Source of the DNA: an uncultured Anaerotignum sp. | Lineage (GTDB): Bacteria; Bacillota; Clostridia; Lachnospirales; Anaerotignaceae | Assembly (NCBI RefSeq): GCF_905212195.1 | Contig: NZ_CAJMDQ010000088.1 | Coordinates: 1-7,932, forward strand | DNA: 7,932 bases | Reading direction: 5' to 3' | Translations under genes and position numbers: made by a program | Shown here: positions 1 to 5,824 of the stretch, piece after piece | How the letters are laid out: each line of letters begins with the position of its first letter | Numbering within the stretch: position 1 is the first letter of the stretch | The notes under the pieces: model-generated | Told to the model about the DNA's origin: nothing | Database searches by the model: none | What the model saw: only the letters and a program-made list of their open reading frames with translations

Positions 1-93
1 ATGGTGATCCATGCGAAGCTTTTTCTCCTCTTTTGTGCAGTTAAATATGTTAAATTCGGCATGGGTCAGCTGCAATTGCACAAAATCCAGCAT
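1..93 (-). CDS. possible N-terminal part of a gene leaving the left edge
   Basis: On the minus strand, downstream of the BofC-type gene, one frame stays open from an ATG at 93 to the window edge (31 codons, beginning MLDFVQLQLTHAEF). The other two minus frames contain stops here. No good ribosome binding site precedes this ATG. A GAGGAG lies inside the frame about 12 bases before a second ATG at 12 (MDHH...), which could be the true start. No hairpin terminator separates it from the BofC-type gene 45 bases upstream, so co-transcription is possible. I do not recognise the protein. A frame this short could be open by chance, so this is a weak call. Confidence 0.28.
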   Translation of the reverse strand, partial: MLDFVQLQLTHAEFNIFNCTKEEKKLRMDHH

Positions 94-138
94 TTTCCGC
101 TTGTTTTATGCTTTTTTCCTTCTCTTTATTTATGGAAA

Positions 139-681
139 TCAGCTCATATAATCCGCCAAAACTTTGGCAAGATTATCTTCCCCCAATATCCGAACGCCTT
201 CTTGAATCTGCTGGCGTTCTATCTCCGGCAATACAGATAAAGGCACATCTGTACATTCATATAATGTTATTTTCCCGTCGGCATCCTCTCGAAAAACAGC
301 CAGCATACCATTTTGCTCACCCAACAGAAAACTTTCGTCACTGCGTCCTTCCACTGTGCTGCGCAAAATGACTTTATCCGGCGAAAAGAAAACCACCTGC
401 CATCCATCATAAATACTGCGCACCTGTGCCAGATTCAGACCCAGAAGATAATTCTGCACAGGTTCCACCTGCTCCGCAGTTCTCTGATCTTCCGTATAGT
501 AATACTGATATACGATTTCCGCATGTTCCCCAATGACCGCTTCTTCTTTCGCAACGGGCTCTGTCTGTTCTACTTGTTCTTCCTGCACTTCAGGTTCCTG
601 CATTCTTTGGATATATAAATATCCTGCCGCTGTACAGGAGAGAAAAACAAGAACAGCCAAAAGCGCAATCCCTCTTTTCAT
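139..681 (-). CDS. membrane-anchored BofC C-terminal-domain protein (sporulation)
   Basis: Predicted 180-residue protein. A hydrophobic N-terminal anchor (about residues 4-24, with C16 in a poor lipobox context FLSC) is followed by a Glu/Gln-rich linker (about 28-52). The globular part carries IVYQYYYTED, the DGWQVVFFSPDKVIL block (92-106) and the LLGEQNGMLAVF...TDVPLSVLP...EGVRI region (119-165), which I recognise as the BofC C-terminal domain. In Bacillus subtilis, BofC is secreted from the forespore into the intermembrane space and restrains the SpoIVB protease that triggers pro-sigma-K processing. Many Clostridia have only the C-terminal domain, with unproven function. A GTG at 690 would extend the protein by three residues, but it lies inside the ribosome binding site AGGTGG (692-687), which is placed 5 bases before ATG 681, so I chose 681. 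It starts 64 bases after the phosphofructokinase stop, with no terminator between, and has its own sigma-G-like promoter candidate. Family assignment is good; the role in this organism is inferred. Confidence 0.85.
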   Translation of the reverse strand: MKRGIALLAVLVFLSCTAAGYLYIQRMQEPEVQEEQVEQTEPVAKEEAVIGEHAEIVYQYYYTEDQRTAEQVEPVQNYLLGLNLAQVRSIYDGWQVVFFSPDKVILRSTVEGRSDESFLLGEQNGMLAVFREDADGKITLYECTDVPLSVLPEIERQQIQEGVRILGEDNLAKVLADYMS

Positions 682-699
682 ACCTACCACCTCGATGAA

Positions 700-729
700 A
701 AGTATGGACGACTTTTGGCTGATTTATAC
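700..729 (-). promoter_or_regulatory. sigma-G-like forespore promoter of the BofC-type gene
   Basis: Reading the minus strand, GTATA (729-725) is followed by an 18-base spacer and CATACTT (706-700). The sigma-G consensus recalled from Bacillus is GHATR-N18-CATWMTA, so the -35 fits fully and the -10 fits 6 of 7. B. subtilis bofC is itself a forespore gene. A transcript from here would begin near 693, leaving only about 12 bases before ATG 681 with the Shine-Dalgarno at the very 5' end. This is unusually short and weakens the call. Confidence 0.5.
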
Positions 730-745
730 ATTTTTTTGCTATAGA

Positions 746-1972
746 TTAGGAAAGATGGAAATGCACAGGCACACCATTTTCATAAGCACAGGGAATTTCT
801 CCCTGAATCAAAGGAATGAGGTAATCCATCATTTCCTGTGTGATGTCATTGCCTTCTTCATTGATCCATTCATCCGGTACCTTTTTCACACGATTGAGCA
901 CCTGATCCACAGGAATGAAGAACACTTCGGATGCATAAGGCGCATTGGAAACTCTGCGCAGGCATGCCATTTCGCCGCTGCCGCCTTCCAGTGCATAACG
1001 CACTGCTTCCCGTCCCATATTGCGTGCTTCCTGAATATCTGTTGCACTTGCCACATGGGATGCACAGCGCTGCATAAGATTCAGTTCCACACTGCGGACT
1101 TTGCAGCCGATTTCCTGACGCAGGATTTCCTCTAAGAAACGGGAAACCCCTGCCAGAATCCGATGACCAAATTCATCTTCCACGCGATTCTGTAGGCTGT
1201 CAGTCAGATAAGCTCCTTCTTCATTGCGCAGGCCTTCGCTGACTGCCACAATGACAGAGCGTTTTTCCATCATCTTTTCACGCACGTCAAAGAGGAACTG
1301 TTCCACGGAAAAAGGACGTTCACTCAGATAAATCAAGTCTGGTGCCGCATCTCCGTTCAGTCTTGCCAGCGCAGAAGAAGCTGTCAGCCAGCCTGTATCC
1401 TGCCCCATGATTTCTACCACTGTAATGGAAGGCAATGCATATACATTGCAGTCGCAGGCAATTTCTGTCAGAGTGGTACCGATATATTTTGCAGCGGAAC
1501 CAAAACCGGGAGAATGGTCTGTTTCCGGCAGATCGTTTTCAATGGCTTTGGGTACGCCAATGATTTTGATATCATTGATATGATGGTTCCGGCAGTATTC
1601 GGATAATTTATGCACCGTATCCATGGAGTCACTACCGCCGATGTACATAAAATAACCAATATTATATTTTCTGAAAATGCTGATTGCCTTTTCATACTCA
1701 AAGGCATTTTCTTCCCATGGAGATAATTTCATATGGCAGGAACCCAATGCGGAAGATGGTGTCTGGCAAAGGAGCTGACGTGCACTTTCATCCGCCAGCA
1801 ATTCTGTCAGGTCCACAAACCGTTCAGACAACATCCCCATAATCCCGTTTTTCACGCCATATATTTTCTCAATCTCCGGATGCTCCAATCCCATTTCCAC
1901 CACGCCGCAAAGAGTGGCATTGATGGCAGCTGAAGGACCGCCTGATTGGGCTACCAGCAAGTTTTTTTTCAT
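746..1972 (-). CDS. 6-phosphofructokinase family, PPi-type, with altered active-site motifs
   Basis: 408 residues, normal for the clostridial PPi-type family. By family, it would phosphorylate fructose 6-phosphate in the cytoplasm using pyrophosphate. Visible blocks: the N-terminal loop AQSGGPSAAINA (8-19), YIGGSDSMDT (110-119), GVPKAIENDLPETDHSPGFGSAAKYI (139-164), VEIMGQDTGW (186-195), VSEG (244-247) and KVRSVELNLMQRC (291-303). The lysine in PK and the aspartate in GGSDS match the PPi-using type rather than ATP-PFK. Oddities: the near-universal TIDND catalytic motif reads AIEND, placing Glu145 where the catalytic Asp base should be; MGR reads MGQ (Gln191); and the first acidic residue of GGD(G/D)S is Ser. 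It may be a slow, altered-specificity or regulatory paralogue. The start ATG is well supported by AAAGGCGG 7-8 bases upstream, and a clear promoter lies at 2029-2057. The family is certain; actual PFK activity is not. Confidence 0.92.
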   Translation of the reverse strand: MKKNLLVAQSGGPSAAINATLCGVVEMGLEHPEIEKIYGVKNGIMGMLSERFVDLTELLADESARQLLCQTPSSALGSCHMKLSPWEENAFEYEKAISIFRKYNIGYFMYIGGSDSMDTVHKLSEYCRNHHINDIKIIGVPKAIENDLPETDHSPGFGSAAKYIGTTLTEIACDCNVYALPSITVVEIMGQDTGWLTASSALARLNGDAAPDLIYLSERPFSVEQFLFDVREKMMEKRSVIVAVSEGLRNEEGAYLTDSLQNRVEDEFGHRILAGVSRFLEEILRQEIGCKVRSVELNLMQRCASHVASATDIQEARNMGREAVRYALEGGSGEMACLRRVSNAPYASEVFFIPVDQVLNRVKKVPDEWINEEGNDITQEMMDYLIPLIQGEIPCAYENGVPVHFHLS

Positions 1973-2014
1973 GTTTGTTCCGCCTTTCTGTTGCTCATTG
2001 CATTTGCTATGCGT

Positions 2015-2065
2015 ATTCGCTATGGTACATTATAAATAGAATTCCCAAAAGATACAATAGCGAAT
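2015..2065. repeat. 9-bp inverted repeat bracketing the phosphofructokinase promoter
   Basis: ATTCGCTAT (2015-2023) and ATAGCGAAT (2057-2065) form a perfect 9-bp inverted repeat. The half-site centres are 42 bp apart, close to four helical turns. One half lies just downstream of the -10 and the other overlaps the upstream edge of the -35. A third partial copy, GCTATG, sits at 2006-2011. This layout suits a two-site operator, but no regulator is identified. Confidence 0.35.
2029..2057 (-). promoter_or_regulatory. sigma-A promoter of the phosphofructokinase gene
   Basis: On the minus strand, TTGTAT (2057-2052), a 17-base spacer and a perfect TATAAT (2034-2029). Transcription would begin near 2022, giving a leader of about 50 bases that contains the ribosome binding site AAAGGCGG just before ATG 1972. 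The -35 is only a 3 of 6 match; the perfect -10 and ideal spacing carry the call. Confidence 0.65.
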
Positions 2066-2125
2066 TTTCCCGAAGTTTTTTTACCCATACAATTTTGAAA
2101 AATATTCTTCATACCGGCCATAAGA

Positions 2126-2158
2126 AAAAGCCGCTCTTTGCAGGAAAAAGCGGCTTTT
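2126..2158 (-). terminator. Rho-independent terminator of the AEC permease gene
   Basis: AAAAGCCGCT (2126-2135) pairs perfectly with AGCGGCTTTT (2149-2158) around a 13-base loop. On the minus strand the stem is followed by a T-rich tail (TTTTTC). It begins 4 bases after the permease stop codon at 2163-2165 and insulates the phosphofructokinase promoter from the gene upstream. Confidence 0.85.
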
Positions 2159-2162
2159 AAAA

Positions 2163-3086
2163 TCATCCAAAAATTACGGACAAAATGGTAAAAGCGATGA
2201 TGGATAATATGGTATAGAGTGAAATGGTTGTTGATGTATACACCTTGTCTTTTTCTCTGACAGCATACAGAGGACTCATGAAACAAGGCGGCATAAAAGC
2301 ATACAGGAATACCGCAATCTTCATTTCCTGCTCTGCCACAAAATTCCGCAGTACAAACCATACGCCCATCAAAAGCACCCCTTGCAGCACCAGACGAATG
2401 GCAGCAGATTTCCCCGCAGAAGAAAGCACCCGATGATCCAGTTTCAAATCATAACCAACACACAGCAGAATCAATGCGGAAACGGGTGTGGTAATCATAG
2501 AAATCAAAGAAGAATATACATCTCCTACCCGACTTCCTGCAATCTTCGGCAATATGCCTGTAACGCCCAGCAAAATACCAAGTACGACCCCATACATGGC
2601 AGGCGCACGCAGTACCGTAGAAAGCAGCTGTCCGCCGCCGCTTCTCCCTTTGCCTGTGGCAGTAATCAATGCCAGATAAACGGTAAATGTGAAAATGCAG
2701 TTTGCCATATCCAAAGCAGCGATATTGGAGAGCATTTCTGAACCGCACAACGCCATATACAATGGATATGCCATCATACCGCCCTCAAAAGTCGCTGTCA
2801 GAAAAGGCAGATATCTGCCCTGACTGCCGCCAACCAATGGACGCAGCAGATAGCCGGCACCTGTAGCAATGAAAAGCTGTACCAGCATGACTGCCAACAG
2901 CAGCAGTGTTACCTTGTTATACTCTGCCATCCCCAATGCGTCTACCAGAACAACAGGCAACATGATATTGGTTGCTACCAATTTAATGCCATCCATACCG
3001 GCACGGCTGATCCAGCCAAAACGATTGGCAGCCATACCAAGCCCCAGCATACAGAATACGGGCAGCACAATAGCCAATACATTCAT
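2163..3086 (-). CDS. AEC (auxin efflux carrier) family permease
   Basis: 307 residues, the usual length for bacterial AEC transporters, with about ten hydrophobic segments spread along the chain and a short hydrophilic middle loop (around TGKGRSGGGQ). The first half carries MNVLAIVLPVFCMLGLGMAANRF and the polar-proline helix NIMLPVVLVDALG. The second half carries TPVSALILLCVGYDL and a final ISLYTILSIIAFTILS helix, the AEC two-repeat pattern. It should sit in the cytoplasmic membrane. Bacterial relatives export or take up organic acids such as malate or malonate, but the substrate cannot be read here. The frame is open upstream to a TTG at 3182, but I start at ATG 3086: AAGGGGGAAGG lies just before it, and the promoter at 3118-3146 falls inside the longer frame. 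It is a single-gene unit with its own promoter and terminator. Confidence 0.87.
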   Translation of the reverse strand: MNVLAIVLPVFCMLGLGMAANRFGWISRAGMDGIKLVATNIMLPVVLVDALGMAEYNKVTLLLLAVMLVQLFIATGAGYLLRPLVGGSQGRYLPFLTATFEGGMMAYPLYMALCGSEMLSNIAALDMANCIFTFTVYLALITATGKGRSGGGQLLSTVLRAPAMYGVVLGILLGVTGILPKIAGSRVGDVYSSLISMITTPVSALILLCVGYDLKLDHRVLSSAGKSAAIRLVLQGVLLMGVWFVLRNFVAEQEMKIAVFLYAFMPPCFMSPLYAVREKDKVYTSTTISLYTILSIIAFTILSVIFG

Positions 3087-3117
3087 AGTCCTTCCCCCTT
3101 TTTTCCCTATTGACCTC

Positions 3118-3146
3118 AGTATACCGCAAATCAAAAAGAGGAACAA
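3118..3146 (-). promoter_or_regulatory. sigma-A promoter of the AEC permease gene
   Basis: On the minus strand, TTGTTC (3146-3141), a 17-base spacer and TATACT (3123-3118, 5 of 6). Transcription would start near 3111, about 25 bases before ATG 3086. The remaining gene-free DNA up to the ferritin terminator (3147-3261) is A/T-rich. Nothing else in it is convincing beyond a short AAGC-ATT-GCTT hairpin at about 3209-3219. Confidence 0.6.
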
Positions 3147-3261
3147 GAGCGAAAGAAAAAATATGTACAGGAAAAAAGACAAAACCCTTAGCAGTTTTCC
3201 CTTAAGAAAGCATTGCTTTTTCTTTTTTTGATTTCTTGCTTCAGAAGAACAAATAAAATCT

Positions 3262-3316
3262 TATAAAAAAATAAGCAAGCTGGAATCCTCTGCATTATAA
3301 GGATTTCAGCTTGCTT
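3262..3316 (-). terminator. strong terminator after the ferritin gene
   Basis: The arms 3273-3289 and 3300-3316 form a 17-bp stem with a single mismatch (G-T) and a 10-base loop. On the minus strand it is followed by a T-tract (complement of 3262-3272). It lies about 40 bases after the ferritin stop and ends the corC-like/ferritin transcript. Confidence 0.92.
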
Positions 3317-3355
3317 TGTTTTCCCCCTAAGAGGCTTTCTCTTTATCGCTAAGAA

Positions 3356-3868
3356 TTACAGTGTCAGTGTAGGTGCAGCGTAAACTCTTGCTGCCATTTC
3401 GGAATCCAGCAGATACAGTGCTTTGGGGTCTGTACCAAACAGTTCCATTTTTGTGATCAGGTCGTTTGCGTTTGTTTCTTCTTCGCCCTGTTCTTTTACG
3501 AACCAATCCAAGAACTGCATAGTACGGAAGTCGTTTACTTCCTGTGCAGCTGCATAGATGTTGTGAATCAGGCTTGTTACATAAACTTCATGTTCCAGAC
3601 CAGCTTTCAGAGGGTCCATCAGGCTGTTCAGAGGTACATCGGGTTTGCCGATAGCTTCCAGTGTAACAGTTGCGTTGTTGTTATGCAGGTACTGATAGAA
3701 CAGCAGAGCGTGGTCGCGTTCTTCCTGTGCCTGAATTTTGTACCAGTTTGCAAAACCTGCCAGACCTTTAGATTCATAATAGTTCGCAAAATCCAGATAC
3801 AGATATGCGGAATAGAATTCCTTGTTTACCTGTTCATTGATCAGCTGCGCTACTTTTTCATTTAACAT
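3356..3868 (-). CDS. ftnA: bacterial non-haem ferritin (FtnA type)
   Basis: 170 residues, the normal ferritin length. It should form a 24-subunit cytoplasmic shell that oxidises Fe(II) and stores it as a ferric mineral. All ferroxidase-centre ligands are present, in the same numbering as Escherichia coli FtnA: E17, E50 and H53 (in EERDH) for the A site, and E94, E126, Q127 and E130 for the B and C sites, plus Y24. The signature helices NKEFYSAYLYLDFA, GFANWYKIQAQEERDHA and DWFVKEQGEEE are intact, with no haem-binding Met expected for a bacterioferritin. The frame is open further upstream to 3913, but ATG 3868 is chosen because AAGGAGGA sits at the right distance before it and the protein then matches known N-termini. 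It follows the corC-like gene by 22 bases with no terminator or clear promoter between, so the two are probably co-transcribed. Confidence 0.96.
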   Translation of the reverse strand: MLNEKVAQLINEQVNKEFYSAYLYLDFANYYESKGLAGFANWYKIQAQEERDHALLFYQYLHNNNATVTLEAIGKPDVPLNSLMDPLKAGLEHEVYVTSLIHNIYAAAQEVNDFRTMQFLDWFVKEQGEEETNANDLITKMELFGTDPKALYLLDSEMAARVYAAPTLTL

Positions 3869-3890
3869 AATCAATTCCTCCTTGATGTTC

Positions 3891-4811
3891 TTATCCTTCA
3901 TCCTCTGTGGCATCTTCTGCCTCTTCTAAGGCTTCCGGCTGCCGCAAAGCATAAACTTTTTCGATGCGTTTTTCTTCAAACTGTTTGATTTGGAACAGCC
4001 AGCCGCCCACAGCGATTTCCGGCATTTCATCATCTTCCGGAATTCTGCCCAGACGACCGATCAGATAACCGCCTAATGTGTCATAATCCTCGTCATCTTC
4101 AAAGACGATGCCAAGCTGTTCTGCAACATCCTGCAGATCCGCTTTCCCGCTGATGGAATAGCTATTTTCATCAATGGGACAAATGTCTTCCTCTTCTTCC
4201 AGATCGTATTCATCAAAGATATTCCCAACAATTTCTTCCATGACGTCTTCCATAGTAACGATACCGGATGTGCCGCCGTATTCGTCAATGACAATTGCCA
4301 TGTGCACTTTTTCCCGCTGCATTTCTTCAATGAGCTCGTCCGTTTTCTTGGAAAAGGGCACAAAATAAGGCTGCATCATGATGTCCTCCAGATGGAAATT
4401 GCCTTCCTCCATTCTGGTAGAATCGGTCAGGATATACTTGACCAGATCTTTCACATGGAATACGCCTACAATATTGTCGATATTGTCTTCATAGACCACA
4501 ATACGGGAATACTTTTCCTCCATCAGCACTTCCTTGATTTCTTCCAGTGTGGCTTCCAGAGGCACCGCAACAATATCTGTACGGTGTGTTGCGATTTCTT
4601 CCACAGACGTATTGCTCAGCTCGAAAATATTGTTGATCATCTCTTTTTCTGATTCATCAATAGAGCCATTGTCGCCGCCTGCATCTACCATCTGGCGAAT
4701 GCCTTCTTCTGTTACCGTGTGCTGCGCATGTTTTTTCTGCAAAAGCATGATTTTCGCAATCAGCACGATATTCAATACAACGGAAACGCCTAGACCAATT
4801 ATGGTTTCCAA
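3891..4811 (-). CDS. CorC/HlyC-type CBS-pair protein lacking the DUF21 membrane domain
   Basis: 306 residues. One N-terminal hydrophobic helix (about 4-24) replaces the four-helix DUF21/CNNM transport domain of full-length family members. The segment GSIDESEKEMINNIFELSNTSVEEI (49-73) leads into a CBS pair (about 76-131 and 142-200). The second CBS ends in DEYGGTSGIVTMEDVMEEIVGNIFDEYD (176-203), a hallmark of the family. A CorC_HlyC domain follows (about 212-292: SISGKADLQDVAEQLG, DTLGGYLIGRLGRIP, ...FQIKQFEEKRIEKV) and then an acidic tail. Full-length relatives are linked to Mg2+/Co2+ efflux and CBS pairs bind adenine nucleotides. Without DUF21 this one cannot be assumed to transport anything and may be a regulatory subunit. 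The start is TTG 4811, supported by GGAGGGAG 7-9 bases upstream. It heads a two-gene unit with ferritin, hinting at metal homeostasis. Confidence 0.88.
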   Translation of the reverse strand: METIIGLGVSVVLNIVLIAKIMLLQKKHAQHTVTEEGIRQMVDAGGDNGSIDESEKEMINNIFELSNTSVEEIATHRTDIVAVPLEATLEEIKEVLMEEKYSRIVVYEDNIDNIVGVFHVKDLVKYILTDSTRMEEGNFHLEDIMMQPYFVPFSKKTDELIEEMQREKVHMAIVIDEYGGTSGIVTMEDVMEEIVGNIFDEYDLEEEEDICPIDENSYSISGKADLQDVAEQLGIVFEDDEDYDTLGGYLIGRLGRIPEDDEMPEIAVGGWLFQIKQFEEKRIEKVYALRQPEALEEAEDATEDEG

Positions 4812-4832
4812 AAATAATCTCCCTCCAAAATG

Positions 4833-4864
4833 TCAAAGTTTACATATTTACACTTCAAAGTTTA
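4833..4864. repeat. operator-like repeats at the corC-like promoter start site
   Basis: The 10-bp direct repeat TCAAAGTTTA occurs at 4833-4842 and 4855-4864, 22 bp apart (about two helical turns). Overlapping it is a 20-bp imperfect palindrome at 4836-4855 with 8 of 10 base pairs symmetrical. The upstream copy overlaps the -10 (4859-4864) and the palindrome covers the expected start site near 4852, a classic repressor position. It does not match Fur, PerR or Zur consensus as I remember them. Confidence 0.4.
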
Positions 4865-4887
4865 TCCCGAAACCCCATCTATGTCAA
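4859..4887 (-). promoter_or_regulatory. sigma-A promoter of the corC-like/ferritin unit
   Basis: On the minus strand, a perfect TTGACA (4887-4882), a 17-base spacer and TAAACT (4864-4859, 4 of 6). Transcription would begin near 4852, leaving a leader of about 40 bases before TTG 4811. Confidence 0.72.
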
Positions 4888-4926
4888 GTTTTTTCCACCC
4901 CTCCCCCAGTCCCACGCCGCTTGTCA

Positions 4927-4941
4927 GAAGAACATTTCTTC
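4927..4941. promoter_or_regulatory. 15-bp dyad between divergent promoters
   Basis: GAAGAA-CAT-TTCTTC is a perfect 6-bp inverted repeat with a 3-base spacer, 13 bp upstream of the -35 of the plus-strand barrel gene and 40 bp upstream of the minus-strand -35. The position suits an activator or shared regulator, but no regulator gene is visible nearby. Confidence 0.3.
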
Positions 4942-4954
4942 CATTTGCCCATGC

Positions 4955-4983
4955 TTGACAAACAAAAAAAATCGTTATATTCT
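4955..4983 (+). promoter_or_regulatory. sigma-A promoter of the barrel-protein gene
   Basis: A perfect TTGACA (4955-4960), a 17-base A-rich spacer and TATTCT (4978-4983, 4 of 6). The start would lie near 4990, about 50 bases before the gene. It is divergent from the corC-like promoter, with the two -35 elements 67 bp apart. Confidence 0.68.
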
Positions 4984-5042
4984 GTTACTGTAATTCTTAT
5001 GTAAACACATTCAAACTGAACAGATATAAAGGAGTGAGTGAA

Positions 5043-5741
5043 TTGGCAGAAAAAAAACCACCTCGCATTGATACCAGACTGCGGAAGCATATCGTTACCA
5101 TGCCGGAAGAAATCTGGGCAGCCAGCGGCATTGTTATTTGGGGCAGACGTATCAAATCCCTTGTCTTTTCTACGGATATTGCCATCATCCGTAACTGTAA
5201 CGCTGACGCTGTTTTGGCGGTATATCCCTTTACGCCTCAGCAGGTCATCACCAATTCAATCATCACCGCGTCCAGCATCCCTGTATTTGCAGGCGTAGGC
5301 GGCGGCACTACCACCGGCCCTCGTGTAGTCATGCTGGCAAAAGACGCGGAAGCACTTGGTGCTATGGCTGTTGTTGTAAATGCGCCAACCACCAATGAAG
5401 TCATTCATGAAATCAGCAAAATCGTTGATATTCCTGTTGTCATCACAGTTCTGGACGAAAACACCGACATCGACGCCAGAATCGCAGCAGGTGCAGGTAT
5501 CCTGAATATTTCCGCTGCCGGAAAAACACCGGAAGTGGTTGCAAAAATTCGGGCGAAATACCCTGAAATTCCTATCATCGCCACAGGCGGCCCCACAAGA
5601 GAAAGTATCAAACGTACCATTGAAGCAGGTGCAAATGCCATCAGCTTCACACCGCCTACGGCAATGGAACTGTTCCATGGTTTAATGTCCAGATATCGTT
5701 CTGAACACGAATCCAGAACAAAAGAACAATCTGAAGAATAA
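5043..5741 (+). CDS. uncharacterised TIM-barrel protein, ribulose-phosphate-binding-barrel type
   Basis: 232 residues from TTG 5043. The in-frame GTG at 5034 overlaps the ribosome binding site AAAGGAG (5028-5034), which is ideally placed 8 bases before the TTG. Eight alternating hydrophobic strands can be traced: about 38-48, 55-61, 79-84, 108-113, 129-136, 151-156, 176-181 and 198-203. This supports a complete (beta/alpha)8 barrel. Conserved-looking loops are VGGGTTTGPR (85-94), NAPTTNE (113-119), NISAAGKT (155-162) and IATGGPT (179-185). The last, followed by EAGANAISFTPP, resembles the C-terminal phosphate-binding face of enzymes such as NanE, ThiE and KDPG aldolase. There is no signal peptide, so it is probably cytosolic. 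Related clostridial proteins are, as I recall, labelled only as hydrolase or hypothetical; I cannot name a reaction. It is a single-gene unit with its own promoter and terminator. Confidence 0.8.
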   Translation: MAEKKPPRIDTRLRKHIVTMPEEIWAASGIVIWGRRIKSLVFSTDIAIIRNCNADAVLAVYPFTPQQVITNSIITASSIPVFAGVGGGTTTGPRVVMLAKDAEALGAMAVVVNAPTTNEVIHEISKIVDIPVVITVLDENTDIDARIAAGAGILNISAAGKTPEVVAKIRAKYPEIPIIATGGPTRESIKRTIEAGANAISFTPPTAMELFHGLMSRYRSEHESRTKEQSEE

Positions 5742-5747
5742 ACAAAG

Positions 5748-5790
5748 AAAGGTGAAACCTCTTAAATAATAAAGAAGTTTCACCTTTTTT
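5748..5790 (+). terminator. terminator between convergent genes, probably bidirectional
   Basis: GGTGAAAC (5751-5758) pairs with GTTTCACC (5777-5784), extended by flanking A/T pairs, and is followed by a run of six T on the plus strand (5785-5790). It ends the barrel gene 6 bases after its stop. On the minus strand the same stem is followed by TTTCTTTG, so it can also serve glyA, whose stop is at 5825-5827. Confidence 0.85.
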
Positions 5791-5824
5791 ATGTTCAAAA
5801 TATCATTAAAATACGTTTCACTGC

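Noticed and set aside
1..240. Plus-strand open frame of 79 codons at the left edge
   Set aside because: Most of it lies antisense to the BofC-domain gene, it has no ribosome binding site and no recognisable protein.
533..1135. Plus-strand open frame of 200 codons
   Set aside because: Antisense to the 3' half of the phosphofructokinase gene and the BofC-type start. His/Cys/Phe-rich shadow composition and no ribosome binding site.
3087..3182. Hydrophobic N-terminal extension of the AEC permease from TTG 3182
   Set aside because: It would read through a good sigma-A promoter (3118-3146). The ATG at 3086 has a ribosome binding site and gives the family's normal length and first helix.
3183..3235. 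Hairpin-plus-T-tract-like sequence on the plus strand (AAGC-ATT-GCTT then T-rich)
   Set aside because: The stem is only 4 bp and no plus-strand gene lies upstream. It is probably just A/T-rich spacer.
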